Origin: Streptomyces seoulensis
GTDB taxonomy: Bacteria; Actinomycetota; Actinomycetes; Streptomycetales; Streptomycetaceae
Assembly (NCBI RefSeq): GCF_022846655.1
Contig: NZ_AP025667.1
Location: forward strand, 6,299,001 to 6,363,000
Reading direction: 5' to 3'
DNA length: 64,000 nucleotides
Every line of letters begins with the position of its first letter. Within the stretch, counting starts at the first letter, position 1. The notes beneath the pieces were generated by a model. That model worked only from the letters and a program-made list of their open reading frames with translations, made no database searches and had not been told where the DNA came from. Of the stretch, positions 9,065-17,422 are shown piece after piece. The position numbers and the translations under genes were made by a program.

Positions 9065-9826
9065 CTACGCCTCGTGCCGGTCGGCGTTGGCGGCGATGGC
9101 CGCGTTCAGATGGGCGGCGACTCCGGGGCCGAAGGCTTCGTAGTACGCCGTGAAGCGGGCGTCGGCGACGTACATCTCACCCAGACAGCGGTGCATCGGG
9201 TACGGGCAGTCGTAGAACCAGTGGCCGATGTGGCGGCGGTGTTCCTCGGCGAGGTCCATCGCCGCCTCGTCGGCCGACGCGACACCGTCGGCCACCAGGG
9301 CGGCGTAGCGGGTGTTCCAGCCGTCGGACTCGGCGCGCATCCGCTGCCAGTCGGCCTTGGTGTAGCCGGCGGTGCGGCGCCGGGACTCGGCGTACGCCTC
9401 GGTGCCGCCCCAGCGGCGCTCGGTCTCCTCGGCGTAAGCCTCGGGGTCGTGGTCCCCGAAGACCTCGAAGCGCTCCTCGGGGGTGAGGTCGATGCCCATC
9501 GTGCGTGCCTCCATGGCGTGTTCCACGGCCGCCGCCATCCGGCTCAGCGTCTCGATCCGGGCGGTCAGCAGCTCGTGCTGCCGGCGCAGGTGGGTGCGCG
9601 GGTCCGCGTCCGGGTCGTCGAGCAGGGCGGCGACCTCGTCGAGCGGGAAGCCGAGCTCGCGGTAGAACAGGATCCTCTGGAGCCGGTCGAGGTCGGCGTC
9701 GGCGTAACGCCGGTGTCCGGCGTGCGTGCGCTCGCTGGGCACGAGCAGCCCGATCTCGTCGTAGTGGTGCAGGGTGCGCACCGTGATCCCGGCGAACCCC
9801 GCGACCTGTCCCACGGAGTAGCTCAA
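9065..9826 (-). CDS. tipA: TipAL, thiopeptide-responsive MerR-family transcriptional activator
   Basis: MerR-type activator that binds thiopeptides such as thiostrepton and switches on its own gene. From the TTG at 9826 (AGGAG/GAGG upstream) the protein is 253 residues, the exact TipAL length I recall. Residues 1-70 are the MerR winged helix (SVGQVAGFAGITVRTLHHYD, GHRRY), ~75-109 the dimer helix, and 110-253 the TipAS ligand domain. An internal Met at residue 110 (MGIDLTPEERFEVFG) corresponds to the known TipAS translation start. Cys207 and Cys214 (FYDCPYPMHRCLGEMYV) are both kept; Cys214 is the reported thiopeptide attachment site. A promoter closely matching ptipA lies upstream (9881-9911). 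Confidence 0.95.
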   Translation of the reverse strand: MSYSVGQVAGFAGITVRTLHHYDEIGLLVPSERTHAGHRRYADADLDRLQRILFYRELGFPLDEVAALLDDPDADPRTHLRRQHELLTARIETLSRMAAAVEHAMEARTMGIDLTPEERFEVFGDHDPEAYAEETERRWGGTEAYAESRRRTAGYTKADWQRMRAESDGWNTRYAALVADGVASADEAAMDLAEEHRRHIGHWFYDCPYPMHRCLGEMYVADARFTAYYEAFGPGVAAHLNAAIAANADRHEA

Positions 9827-9880
9827 CTTTCCTCGCTCCTTGTCGTCCGGGGCGCCGGGTGCGCCGCCGGTACGGGGTCC

Positions 9881-9911
9881 ACGCTGCGTCCTCACGCCGG
9901 GTGAGGTGCAA
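9881..9911 (-). promoter_or_regulatory. tipA promoter with TipAL operator between -35 and -10
   Basis: On the minus strand TTGCAC (-35, 9911-9906) is followed by a 19-nt spacer and CAGCGT (-10, 9886-9881). The perfect inverted repeat CCTCAC-N5-GTGAGG occupies 9906-9890, between the two hexamers. The over-long 19-bp spacer holding the operator is the MerR-family arrangement, and the sequence closely matches the S. lividans ptipA promoter as I remember it. It should be silent until TipAL binds a thiopeptide. Confidence 0.88.
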
Positions 9912-9963
9912 GGGGGATTCTGTTCGGGATGTTGTGTCGGTTCTGTCCACTTATGGTGAGCCC

Positions 9964-11250
9964 GTGGCCCAGGACACCGCGCGGCAACCGCCTCCGACCG
10001 CTCCCACGGCCCCGGCACGCGCGCTGCTGCCGCTGATCCTGCCCTCCGTGGCGGTGGGGATCGCCGCCAGCCTCGTCTTCGTCGGGGTGAGCACGGCGGC
10101 CGAGAAGCTCCAGCACGTGCTGTGGGGGCCGCTGCCGGACGCGCTCGGGGTGGGCCGGTACTCGGTGCTGTGGATGTTCGTGATGCTCTTCGCCACCGGT
10201 GTGGCGGTCGGCCTGGTGGTCTGGAAGGTCCCCGGTCACGCCGGTCCCGATCCGGCCACCCTCGGGCTGGACGCACCGGTGCTGCCGCCGGTGGTGCTGC
10301 CGGGACTGGTGCTCGCGGTCGGACTGATGCTGGCGGGCGGACCGAGCCTCGGCCCGGAGAACCCGATCATCGCGGTCAACGTGGGTCTCGCCATGTGGCT
10401 CGGGCAGAAGCTGGTGCCGAGGGCGCCGGACTCGCTGTGGCCGGTGCTGGCGGAGGCGGCCACGATCGGGGCGCTGTTCGGCACGCCGGTCGCGGCGGCG
10501 CTGGTGATCTCCGAGGCGCTGGCCGGGCGCCCGCTGCGCGGACGGCTGTGGGACAACCTCTTCGCCCCGCTGACCGCCGCCGCGTGCGGCGCCATCACCA
10601 CCACGCTGGTGGCCCGCCCCACCTTCGACCTGGGGCTGCCGCCCTTCGGCCACGCCCGGTGGGGCGACGTCGTGGCGGCGCTGGTGATCGCCCCGGCGTC
10701 CGCCCTGCTCGGGATGTGCGCCGTCTACGTCTTCCCCTACGTCCACAAGGCGTTCCGCCGGCTGCGGCACCCGATGCTGATGCTCCCGGCGGGCGGGCTC
10801 GTGCTGGGCGCGCTGGCGGCGGCGGGCGGCCATCTGACGCTGTTCAAGGGGCTCACCGAGGTCGCTGAGCTGGCACGGGACCCCGACGGGTGGTCGGCGG
10901 GGCAGTTCGCGGTGATGGCCGTGGTGAAGCTGGCGGCGCTGGTGGTGGCGGCCTCGTGCGGTTTCCGGGGCGGCCGGATCTTCCCCGCCGTGTTCATCGG
11001 GGCCGCGCTGGGCCTGTGCGCGCACGCCCTGGTCCCGGCCGTGCATCCCTCGGTCGGGGTGGCCACCGGGGTGCTGGGGATGCTGCTGGCAATCACCCGG
11101 CAGGGCTGGGTGAGCCTGTTCACGGCCGCCGCGCTGGTCGCCTCACCCGCCGTGCTCGCCCTGCTGTGCATCGCCTCGCTGCCCGCGTGGCTGCTGGTGA
11201 CCGGGCGGCCGCAGATGCAGTTGCGCGCGGACGGTACCCCGCTCCGCTGA
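9964..11250 (+). CDS. ClC-family chloride channel/antiporter
   Basis: Integral membrane protein of 428 residues with about ten hydrophobic helices, fitting the ClC voltage-gated chloride channel/Cl-/H+ antiporter family. The selectivity-filter region reads GPSLGPENPIIAVN in place of the usual GxEGP signature, and a later FRGGRIFPAVFIGAALG matches the conserved GxFxP segment. The start is uncertain: I take the GTG at 9964 (GGTGAG close upstream). Glutamate decarboxylase begins 25 nt after its stop, so the pair is probably an operon. In E. coli ClC proteins act as electrical shunts for amino-acid-dependent acid resistance; a similar role is inferred here. Confidence 0.87.
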   Translation: MAQDTARQPPPTAPTAPARALLPLILPSVAVGIAASLVFVGVSTAAEKLQHVLWGPLPDALGVGRYSVLWMFVMLFATGVAVGLVVWKVPGHAGPDPATLGLDAPVLPPVVLPGLVLAVGLMLAGGPSLGPENPIIAVNVGLAMWLGQKLVPRAPDSLWPVLAEAATIGALFGTPVAAALVISEALAGRPLRGRLWDNLFAPLTAAACGAITTTLVARPTFDLGLPPFGHARWGDVVAALVIAPASALLGMCAVYVFPYVHKAFRRLRHPMLMLPAGGLVLGALAAAGGHLTLFKGLTEVAELARDPDGWSAGQFAVMAVVKLAALVVAASCGFRGGRIFPAVFIGAALGLCAHALVPAVHPSVGVATGVLGMLLAITRQGWVSLFTAAALVASPAVLALLCIASLPAWLLVTGRPQMQLRADGTPLR

Positions 11251-11275
11251 ACTCCCCCTGATGGAGGCATGGTCC

Positions 11276-12679
11276 ATGGCACTGCACAGAGGTTCCAGGA
11301 AGCACGGGGAACGCCACATATCCGTCAACCCGTTCTTCGGGGACGCCGACCCCGTCGGCGGGATGACCGAGGCCCCGCCCACCCACCGGATGCCGGAAAC
11401 GCCGCTGGCCCCGGCCACCGCCTACCAGGTGGTGCACGACGAGCTGATGCTCGACGGCAACGCCCGGCTGAACCTCGCCACCTTCGTCACCACCTGGATG
11501 GAACCGCAGGCCGCGGTGCTCATGGCGGAGTGCCTGGACAAGAACATGATCGACAAGGACGAGTACCCGCGCACCGCCGAACTGGAGCGGCGCTGCGTGG
11601 CGATCCTCGCCGACCTGTGGAACGCCCCGGACCCCTCGGCCGTCGTGGGCTGCTCCACCACCGGCTCCAGCGAGGCGTGCATGCTCGCCGGGATGGCGCT
11701 CAAGCGCCGCTGGACGAAGCGCAACGCCGACCGGTACCCGGGGGCCCGCCCGAACCTGGTGATGGGCGTCAACGTCCAGGTCTGCTGGGAGAAGTTCTGC
11801 GATTTCTGGGAGGTGGAGCCCCGGCTCGTCAACATGGAGGGCGACCGCTTCCACCTCGACCCCCGCGCGGCGGCCGAGCTGTGCGACGAGAACACCATCG
11901 GGGTCGTCGGCGTCCTCGGCTCCACCTTCGACGGCTCCTACGAGCCCGTCGCCGAGCTGTGCGCCGAGCTGGACGCCCTGCAGGAGCGCACCGGCCTCGA
12001 CATCCCCGTGCACGTGGACGGCGCCTCGGGCGCGATGATCGCCCCGTTCCTGGACGAGGACCTCGTCTGGGACTTCCGCCTCCCGCGCGTGGCCTCGATC
12101 AACACCTCGGGCCACAAGTACGGGCTGGTCTACCCCGGCGTCGGCTGGGCCCTGTGGCGGGACTCCGAGGCGCTGCCCGAGGAACTGGTGTTCCGGGTCA
12201 ACTACCTGGGCGGCGACATGCCCACCTTCGCGCTGAACTTCTCCCGCCCTGGCGCCCAGGTCGCGGCCCAGTACTACACGTTCCTGCGCCTGGGCCGCGA
12301 GGGCTACCGCGCGGTGCAGCGCTCCACCCGGGACGTGGCGACCTACCTGGCCGGGAAGATCGAGGCGCTGGGCGACTTCCGCCTGCTGACCCGGGGCGAC
12401 CAGTTGCCGGTGTTCGCCTTCACCACCGCCGACCACGTCACCGCGTACGACGTGTTCGACGTCTCCCGGCGCCTGCGGGAGGCCGGCTGGCTCGTCCCCG
12501 CGTACACCTTCCCGCCCGACCGGGAGGACCTCTCCGTGCTGCGGGTGGTGTGCCGCAACGGCTTCTCCCACGACCTGGCCGACCTCTTCCTCGCCGACCT
12601 CACCCGCGCCCTGCCCGGCCTGCGCCGCCAGCAGGAACCGACCGGTGAGAAGGAGGCGGCCACGGGGTTCCACCACTGA
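11276..12679 (+). CDS. gadB: Glutamate decarboxylase
   Basis: PLP-dependent group II decarboxylase converting glutamate to GABA and CO2, consuming a cytoplasmic proton. The protein is 467 residues, the family norm. The cofactor lysine is in NTSGHKYGLVYPG, and VHVDGASGAMIAPF carries the aspartate that pairs with the PLP nitrogen; the N-terminus NARLNLATFVTTWMEPQA is typical of GadA/B. The ATG at 11276 has GGAGG 8 nt upstream. It follows the ClC gene by 25 nt and ends 4 nt from the convergent DinB gene. No GadC-type glutamate/GABA antiporter is visible nearby, so acid resistance versus GABA metabolism is unresolved. Confidence 0.96.
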   Translation: MALHRGSRKHGERHISVNPFFGDADPVGGMTEAPPTHRMPETPLAPATAYQVVHDELMLDGNARLNLATFVTTWMEPQAAVLMAECLDKNMIDKDEYPRTAELERRCVAILADLWNAPDPSAVVGCSTTGSSEACMLAGMALKRRWTKRNADRYPGARPNLVMGVNVQVCWEKFCDFWEVEPRLVNMEGDRFHLDPRAAAELCDENTIGVVGVLGSTFDGSYEPVAELCAELDALQERTGLDIPVHVDGASGAMIAPFLDEDLVWDFRLPRVASINTSGHKYGLVYPGVGWALWRDSEALPEELVFRVNYLGGDMPTFALNFSRPGAQVAAQYYTFLRLGREGYRAVQRSTRDVATYLAGKIEALGDFRLLTRGDQLPVFAFTTADHVTAYDVFDVSRRLREAGWLVPAYTFPPDREDLSVLRVVCRNGFSHDLADLFLADLTRALPGLRRQQEPTGEKEAATGFHH

Positions 12680-12683
12680 GAGT

Positions 12684-13232
12684 TCAGGAGGCGGACTGCT
12701 GCTCCTCCAGCGCGACCAGCTCGAACGCCGTCTTGCCGTCCAGGGACTCCCGGATGATGTCGGCGTGTCCGGCGTGCCGGGCCGTCTCGCGGATCAGGTG
12801 CAGACAGAGCCAGCGCAGCGAGACCGCGCCGTCCGGCGGGAACCAGGGGGCCGAGGGCAGCGGGAAGGTGTCGTCCAGGCTGGGCGCGGACCGGATCAGC
12901 TTCTCCGTCTCCGCGGCCAGCTCCTCCCAGTACGCGAGCTGCCCCGCGACCGTCTCCTCGTCGGTGAGCTGGAAGCACTCCTGCCAGTTCGACGCGTCCC
13001 GGTGCACGGCCGGCGGCTCCTGCCGGGCGCGGGCCTGCCACGCCTGCTCGACCTCGGCGACATGCTTCAGCAGCCCGCCCAGCGACAGTTCGCTCGCGCT
13101 GGGCCGGGTGCGGGCCTGCTCCTCCGTCACGCCCAGCAGGGCCCGGCGGATGCCGCCGCGCTGCTCCTCCAGGAACGCCAGCAGCGCCCCGCGCTCGTCC
13201 CCCGGCGCCTCGGCTCCCACATGAGTGACCAT
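12684..13232 (-). CDS. DinB family protein (DUF664, putative thiol-dependent transferase)
   Basis: Cytoplasmic four-helix-bundle protein of 182 residues. Histidines at LGGLLKHVAEVEQAW and LIRETARHAGHADIIRE are spaced as in the DinB/DUF664 metal site, and the C-terminal ETARHAGHADIIRE motif is very typical of this family in actinomycetes, where relatives use mycothiol. The ATG at 13232 follows AGGAGAGGTGG. Function beyond the fold is unknown. It is convergent with glutamate decarboxylase. Confidence 0.87.
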   Translation of the reverse strand: MVTHVGAEAPGDERGALLAFLEEQRGGIRRALLGVTEEQARTRPSASELSLGGLLKHVAEVEQAWQARARQEPPAVHRDASNWQECFQLTDEETVAGQLAYWEELAAETEKLIRSAPSLDDTFPLPSAPWFPPDGAVSLRWLCLHLIRETARHAGHADIIRESLDGKTAFELVALEEQQSAS

Positions 13233-13366
13233 GATCGTCCACCTCTCCTGAAGATTCCGTCGGGCCCGTTCGCCCCGGCACCGACGAAGCTACGGGCCAT
13301 TGAGGTCAGATCCTGTCCTCAATGACCCGTGACGGCGGAAGTCGTCCGGAGAATCTCCGGCGCGGC

Positions 13367-14827
13367 TCAGAAGGGGAAGCCGCTGCGGCCGTGCTGCACC
13401 GAGATCCACTTGGTGGTGGTGAAGGCTTCGAGGGTCGTCTCGCCGTTCAGCCGGCCGATGCCGGAGTGCTTCTCCCCGCCGAAGGGGACGATCGGCTCGT
13501 CGTGCACGGTCCCGTCGTTCACGTGGAACATGCCGGTGTCGATCCGCCGGGCGAAGGCCACCCCGCGCTCGACGTCGCCGGTGTGGACGGCACCGCTGAG
13601 GCCGTAGGGGGTGTCGTTGACGATGCGGACCGCCTCCTCCTCGCCGTCGAAGGGGACGAGGAAGACGACCGGCCCGAACACCTCCTGCCGCAGCAGCTCC
13701 GACCCCTCGGGCACGTCGGTGAGCACGCTGGGCGCGACCAGGTTGCCCTCGACCGGGCCGCGCACCAGGGCGGTGGCCCCCTCGGCGAGCGCCTGCTCGA
13801 CCACCCCGGAAAGGGCGTTCGCCTGCGTGGAGTTGATGACCGGGCCGATGACGGTACGGGGATCGCGCGGGTCGCCGACCGGCAGCGAGCGCACCTTGGC
13901 GACGAACTTCTCGGTGAACTCCTCCGCGACCGAGCGGTCCACCAGCACCCGGTTGGCGGCCATGCAGACCTGTCCCTGGTGCACGAACCGGCTGAACACC
14001 GCCGCGTCCACCGCGTAGTCGAGGTCCGCGTCGTCCAGGACCACCAGGGCGCTGTTGCCGCCGAGTTCGAGCACCGCCCGCTTGAAGTGCGCGGCGCACA
14101 CGGTGGCGACATGGCGGCCGGTGCCGTCGGAGCCGGTGAAGGAGATGACCCGGGGCACCGGGTGCTCGATGAAGGCGTCCCCGATCTCGGCGATGTCGGT
14201 GACGACCACGTTGAGCAGCCCGCCGGGCAGGCCGGCGTCCTCGAAGAGCTTGCCGATGAGGGTGCCGCCCACGATCGGGGTGTTCTGGTGCGGCTTGAGG
14301 ACCACGCCGTTGCCGAGCGCGAGCGCCGGGGCGACCGACTTGAGCGACAGCAGGAAGGGGAAGTTGAAGGGGCTGATCACGCCCACCACGCCGACCGGCA
14401 CCCGGTAGACGCGGTTCTCCTTGCCGTCCACCGGGGAGGGCAGGATGCGGCCTTCGGGGCTCAGCGCCAGGTGGACCGACTCGCGCAGGAACTCCTTGGC
14501 GAGGTGCAGTTCGAAGCCCGCCTTCACCCGGGTGCCGCCCAGCTCCGCGACGATCAGCTCGGCGATCTCCTCCTCGCGCTCCTCGAGCAGAGCGAGGGCC
14601 CGCTCGAAGACCGCGCGACGCGCGTAGGGGCTGGTGCGTGCCCATTCCTTCTGGACGCGTTCGGCGGCCCGGTACGCCTGGTCGATCTCGTCGACCGAGG
14701 CCACGGTGATCGAGGCCAGCTTCTCGTCGTCGTAGGGGTTGAAGTCGATGACGTCCCAGGAGCCGGTGCCCGGCCGCCATTCGCCGTCGATGTACTGCTG
14801 GGCGAGGTCGCTGAAAAAGGCCGCCAT
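13367..14827 (-). CDS. Aldehyde dehydrogenase family protein (benzaldehyde/vanillin dehydrogenase-like)
   Basis: NAD(P)-dependent aldehyde oxidation enzyme of 486 residues. Catalytic features: nucleophile Cys in FVHQGQVCMAANRVLVD, general-base Glu in LELGGNSALVVLDDAD, the nucleotide-binding FTGSDGTGRHVA, and the substrate/cofactor Asn in VISPFNFPFLLSLKSVAPALA. The motif set and the HPVPRVISFTGS region resemble benzaldehyde/vanillin dehydrogenases. The ATG at 14827 has GAGGGAT 5 nt upstream. It stands alone between the DinB gene and the XRE regulator. The substrate is an inference. Confidence 0.93.
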   Translation of the reverse strand: MAAFFSDLAQQYIDGEWRPGTGSWDVIDFNPYDDEKLASITVASVDEIDQAYRAAERVQKEWARTSPYARRAVFERALALLEEREEEIAELIVAELGGTRVKAGFELHLAKEFLRESVHLALSPEGRILPSPVDGKENRVYRVPVGVVGVISPFNFPFLLSLKSVAPALALGNGVVLKPHQNTPIVGGTLIGKLFEDAGLPGGLLNVVVTDIAEIGDAFIEHPVPRVISFTGSDGTGRHVATVCAAHFKRAVLELGGNSALVVLDDADLDYAVDAAVFSRFVHQGQVCMAANRVLVDRSVAEEFTEKFVAKVRSLPVGDPRDPRTVIGPVINSTQANALSGVVEQALAEGATALVRGPVEGNLVAPSVLTDVPEGSELLRQEVFGPVVFLVPFDGEEEAVRIVNDTPYGLSGAVHTGDVERGVAFARRIDTGMFHVNDGTVHDEPIVPFGGEKHSGIGRLNGETTLEAFTTTKWISVQHGRSGFPF

Positions 14828-14941
14828 GTGATCCCTCAATCGTGAGCGTACGGCTGAGTCACGCCAGGTGCTGATCACAGGCCATCGTACTGATGCGCTA
14901 CGGCAGCCGAGGAGACTCCGCCCCCTCAACTCCCTTGCGAA

Positions 14942-15802
14942 TCAGACTTGTTGCGCGAGCCTCTCGATGAGGGCGCGGCTCTCCTCGGGACCGGGGCTGT
15001 CCTGCTGGAGCTCCTTGAGGGCGTGCTCGTACTGGGCGACGTCCTCGCGCTTGTCCAGGTAGAGCGCGCTGGTGAGCTGCTCCAGGTAGACCACGTCGGA
15101 CAGGTCCGACTCGGGGAAGCTGAGCAGGGTGAAGGCACCGCTCTCCCCGGAGTGCCCGCCGAAGCCGAACGGCATGACCTGGAGCCGTACGTTGGGCCGC
15201 TCGGAGACCTCGATCAGGTGCCGGAGCTGCCCGCGCATGACCTCGCGGTCGCCGTAAGGGCGGTGCAGGGCGGCCTCGTCGAGCACGATGTGGAACTCGG
15301 GCGCGTGGTCGCCGAGCAGATGCTTCTGCCGCTCCAGGCGCAGCGCGACCCGGCGCTCGACGTCCTCCGCGCTCGCGCCGCGCATTCCGCGCCGGACGAC
15401 CGCGCGGGCGTAGCCCTCGGTCTGGAGGAGGCCGTGCACGAACTGCACCTCGTAGACCCGGATCAGGTGCGCGGCACCCTCCAGGCCCACATAGGTGGGG
15501 AACCAACTGGGCAGCACGTCCGAGTAACTGTGCCACCAGCCCGCCACGTTGGCCTCCCGGGCGAGGGAGAGCAGCGATTCGCGCTCCGCCTCGTCGTCGA
15601 CGCCGTAGAGCGTCAACAGGTCTTCGACATCCCTGGTCTTGAAGCTCACCCGGCCCAGTTCCATCCGGCTGATCTTCGATTCGGAGGCGCGGATCGAGTA
15701 GCCCGCCGCCTCGCGTGTGATCCCCCGAGCCTCACGCAGCCGCCTGAGTTGCGAGCCGAGCAGCATCCGCCGCACCACCGATCCGGGCTCTCCCGCGCTC
15801 AC
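14942..15802 (-). CDS. XRE-family transcriptional regulator with DUF5753 domain
   Basis: A 286-residue DNA-binding protein: N-terminal helix-turn-helix (LGSQLRRLREARGITREAAGYSIRASESKISRMELGR) followed by the Streptomyces DUF5753 domain (VQFVHGLLQTEGYARAVV; VLDEAALHRPYG; QVMPFGFGGHSGESGAFTLLSFP). Such regulators (WhiJ/AbaA-type) nearly always sit beside DUF397 proteins and small anti-sigma-like ATPases, as here. The GTG at 15802 has GGGGAGG 9 nt upstream, better than the TTG at 15820. It is divergent from the ATPase gene; the 297-nt gap holds copy 1 of a motif shared with the DUF397 gene. Confidence 0.92.
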   Translation of the reverse strand: MSAGEPGSVVRRMLLGSQLRRLREARGITREAAGYSIRASESKISRMELGRVSFKTRDVEDLLTLYGVDDEAERESLLSLAREANVAGWWHSYSDVLPSWFPTYVGLEGAAHLIRVYEVQFVHGLLQTEGYARAVVRRGMRGASAEDVERRVALRLERQKHLLGDHAPEFHIVLDEAALHRPYGDREVMRGQLRHLIEVSERPNVRLQVMPFGFGGHSGESGAFTLLSFPESDLSDVVYLEQLTSALYLDKREDVAQYEHALKELQQDSPGPEESRALIERLAQQV

Positions 15803-15998
15803 GTTCGTCAGCCTCCCCAACCGTCCTCAAGTGCCTGAGTCTGCCACTAAAACACTTCAAGCAGTACTCGTACGGTTACGGAAACGGAAAGAGCTGAACC
15901 GTTTCTGCCCGCCATAGGTCACGACCACTGGCGGCGACTGGTGCCCCGATGGCGGAAAAAATGGCCAAGAAGCGGTACGCGCAGGGCGATTTCGGCCG

Positions 15999-16027
15999 CG
16001 TGCACGTGCATCTGCCCTTGCATCTGC
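15999..16027 (+). promoter_or_regulatory. Shared 29-nt motif, copy 1 (upstream of ATPase gene)
   Basis: Reads CGTGCACGTGCATCTGC, 5 nt, CATCTGC in gene direction, 72 nt before the ATPase start. The same 29 nt recur, on the other strand, upstream of the DUF397 gene (17092-17120) with differences only inside the 5-nt spacer. It contains the E-box-like palindrome GTGCAC(GTGCAC) and a direct repeat of CATCTGC. Likely a binding site for the adjacent XRE regulator (inference). Confidence 0.65.
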
Positions 16028-16099
16028 TGTGCGCATCCGAAACCATGGTGCCGCGCCACCGCTGCCTCGCAACGACCGCGAATTCCGGGAGTGCCTCGC

Positions 16100-16600
16100 A
16101 TGGGGACGAATGGATCGACCATGCTCAAGCCGTTACGGCAGGGCCTTCCGCCGCTGGACCCCTCGGCCGTGTCCGAAGCCACCTCCTGCGCCCTGCCCGC
16201 CCGCTACGACGCGGTCCGCGAGGCCCGGCGCTTCACCCGGTCCACCCTCGAACACTGGGACGTCGGCGACCGCTTCGACGACATCGCCCTGGTCGTCTCC
16301 GAACTCGTCACCAACGCCCTGCGCCACGCGCTGCCCGCCGAACCGCAGGCCGGCTCCGCGCAGGCGCCGCCGGTCCGGCTGCATCTGCTGCGCTGGACCG
16401 GGCGGCTGGTGTGCGCGGTGCGCGACCCGAGCGACGAGACGCCGGTGCCGCGCGAGACGGAGGACGACTTCTCCGCCGAGTCGGGGCGGGGGCTGCTGCT
16501 GGTGGAGTCCTTCGCGGACGGCTGGGGCTGGCACCCGGTCGCGGGCGGGGTCAGCGGCAAGCTGGTGTGGGCGCTGTTCCGGCTGAAGAGCGCGGACTGA
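16100..16600 (+). CDS. Anti-sigma-like ATP-binding protein (HATPase_c, RsbW type)
   Basis: Small GHKL-fold ATP-binding protein of 166 residues. The N box is LVVSELVTNALRHAL, the G1 region AVRDPSDETPVP, and the G2 box SGRGLLLVESFADGWGW. This is the stand-alone anti-sigma/serine kinase type abundant in Streptomyces. The start ATG at 16100 (MGTNGSTMLKPLRQG) has GGGAG 8 nt upstream. With the XRE/DUF5753 and DUF397 neighbours it forms the recurrent Streptomyces regulatory triad. Target sigma factor unknown. Confidence 0.88.
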   Translation: MGTNGSTMLKPLRQGLPPLDPSAVSEATSCALPARYDAVREARRFTRSTLEHWDVGDRFDDIALVVSELVTNALRHALPAEPQAGSAQAPPVRLHLLRWTGRLVCAVRDPSDETPVPRETEDDFSAESGRGLLLVESFADGWGWHPVAGGVSGKLVWALFRLKSAD

Positions 16601-16699
16601 GCCGAAGAGCACGGTCCGGGAGGCCGGAGCCACCCCTCCGGCAGCACCCGTTGACATCGTTGCCAGAGCGGCTGCCGCCAAGGCCCGCCGGTGGCGGGG

Positions 16700-16930
16700 T
16701 CAGCCGGCGATGAGGTGGTCGAACTCGCCGTCCTTGATGCCGAGGAGCATCGCCTCGATCTCCGCGCGGGTGTAGACCAGCGCGGGGCCGTCCGGGAAGC
16801 GCGAGTTGCGTACGGCGACCTCGCCGCCGGGCAGCCGCGCGAACTCCACGCAGGAACCCTGGGAGTTGCTGTGGCGGCTCTTCTGCCAGGCCACGCCGTC
16901 CAACTGCGTGGCAGCCATGCCGTTGTACAC
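16700..16930 (-). CDS. DUF397 domain protein
   Basis: A 76-residue protein made almost entirely of one DUF397 domain: AWQKSRHSNSQGSCVEFARLPGG, VAVRNSRFPDGPALVY and a C-terminal AEIEAMLLGIKDGEFDHLI. These are small partners of XRE/DUF5753 regulators and behave in some studied cases (WhiJ type) like the antagonist or cognate ligand of the regulator. I chose the GTG at 16930 with GGGGGG 6 nt upstream; an ATG at 16918 is the alternative. Convergent with the ATPase gene. Confidence 0.88.
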   Translation of the reverse strand: MYNGMAATQLDGVAWQKSRHSNSQGSCVEFARLPGGEVAVRNSRFPDGPALVYTRAEIEAMLLGIKDGEFDHLIAG

Positions 16931-17422
16931 GTCGTACCCCCCGTACACGCCGTCAACGTAGCGGTCCACAGGTCGCTCCCCGCTGTGCACTGTCCGATGT
17001 GGCCATGGATGCTCTGGTCGATGTCGCATTGATCGATGCCGTACTGGATGCCGTACTGGTCGATCGACCCGGATCATAACCTTGTTCATGTGCAGATGAA
17101 TGAGCAGATGCACGTGCACGGCGGGTGTTCCCGCGGTTACAGCTTTGACGTCCGCTTTACCCGAGCCTCAAGGCACACGGTGTTGACGCGTCTGCCCCGA
17201 AGCGGCTGCGGGCATGCGTGAGCGGGCGCCGCGCCCGCGCTTCCGCGCCAGGTGGTCCGGATCGGAACATCCTTCTGGGGCGGAGACGCGCGCCGGGTCG
17301 TTCCTGTTCCCTCGTGTCCCGGATTCCCTCGGGTAACGGCTGGTAACTTGCTGCGGACCTCCGGCTCAGGGGGGCCTCGCGCACGGCCGGCGGGGCGACC
17401 GGCTACTGGTTGGGAGCTTGAC
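16931..17422. other. Divergent intergenic region with repeats upstream of DUF397
   Basis: Gene-free stretch between DUF397 and a lipoprotein gene. It contains two tandem copies of GATGCCGTACTG (17035-17046, 17047-17058), directly followed by the perfect palindrome GGTCGATCGACC (17058-17069), then copy 2 of the 29-nt motif (17092-17120). Further right a GC hairpin GCGGGCG-CCG-CGCCCGC (17222-17238) is visible. I see no convincing gene. Confidence 0.55.
17092..17120 (-). promoter_or_regulatory. Shared 29-nt motif, copy 2 (upstream of DUF397 gene)
   Basis: On the minus strand it reads CGTGCACGTGCATCTGC, 5 nt, CATCTGC, pointing toward the DUF397 start 161 nt away. It matches copy 1 (15999-16027) at all 24 positions outside the spacer. 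Both copies have the same orientation relative to the gene they precede. Confidence 0.65.
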
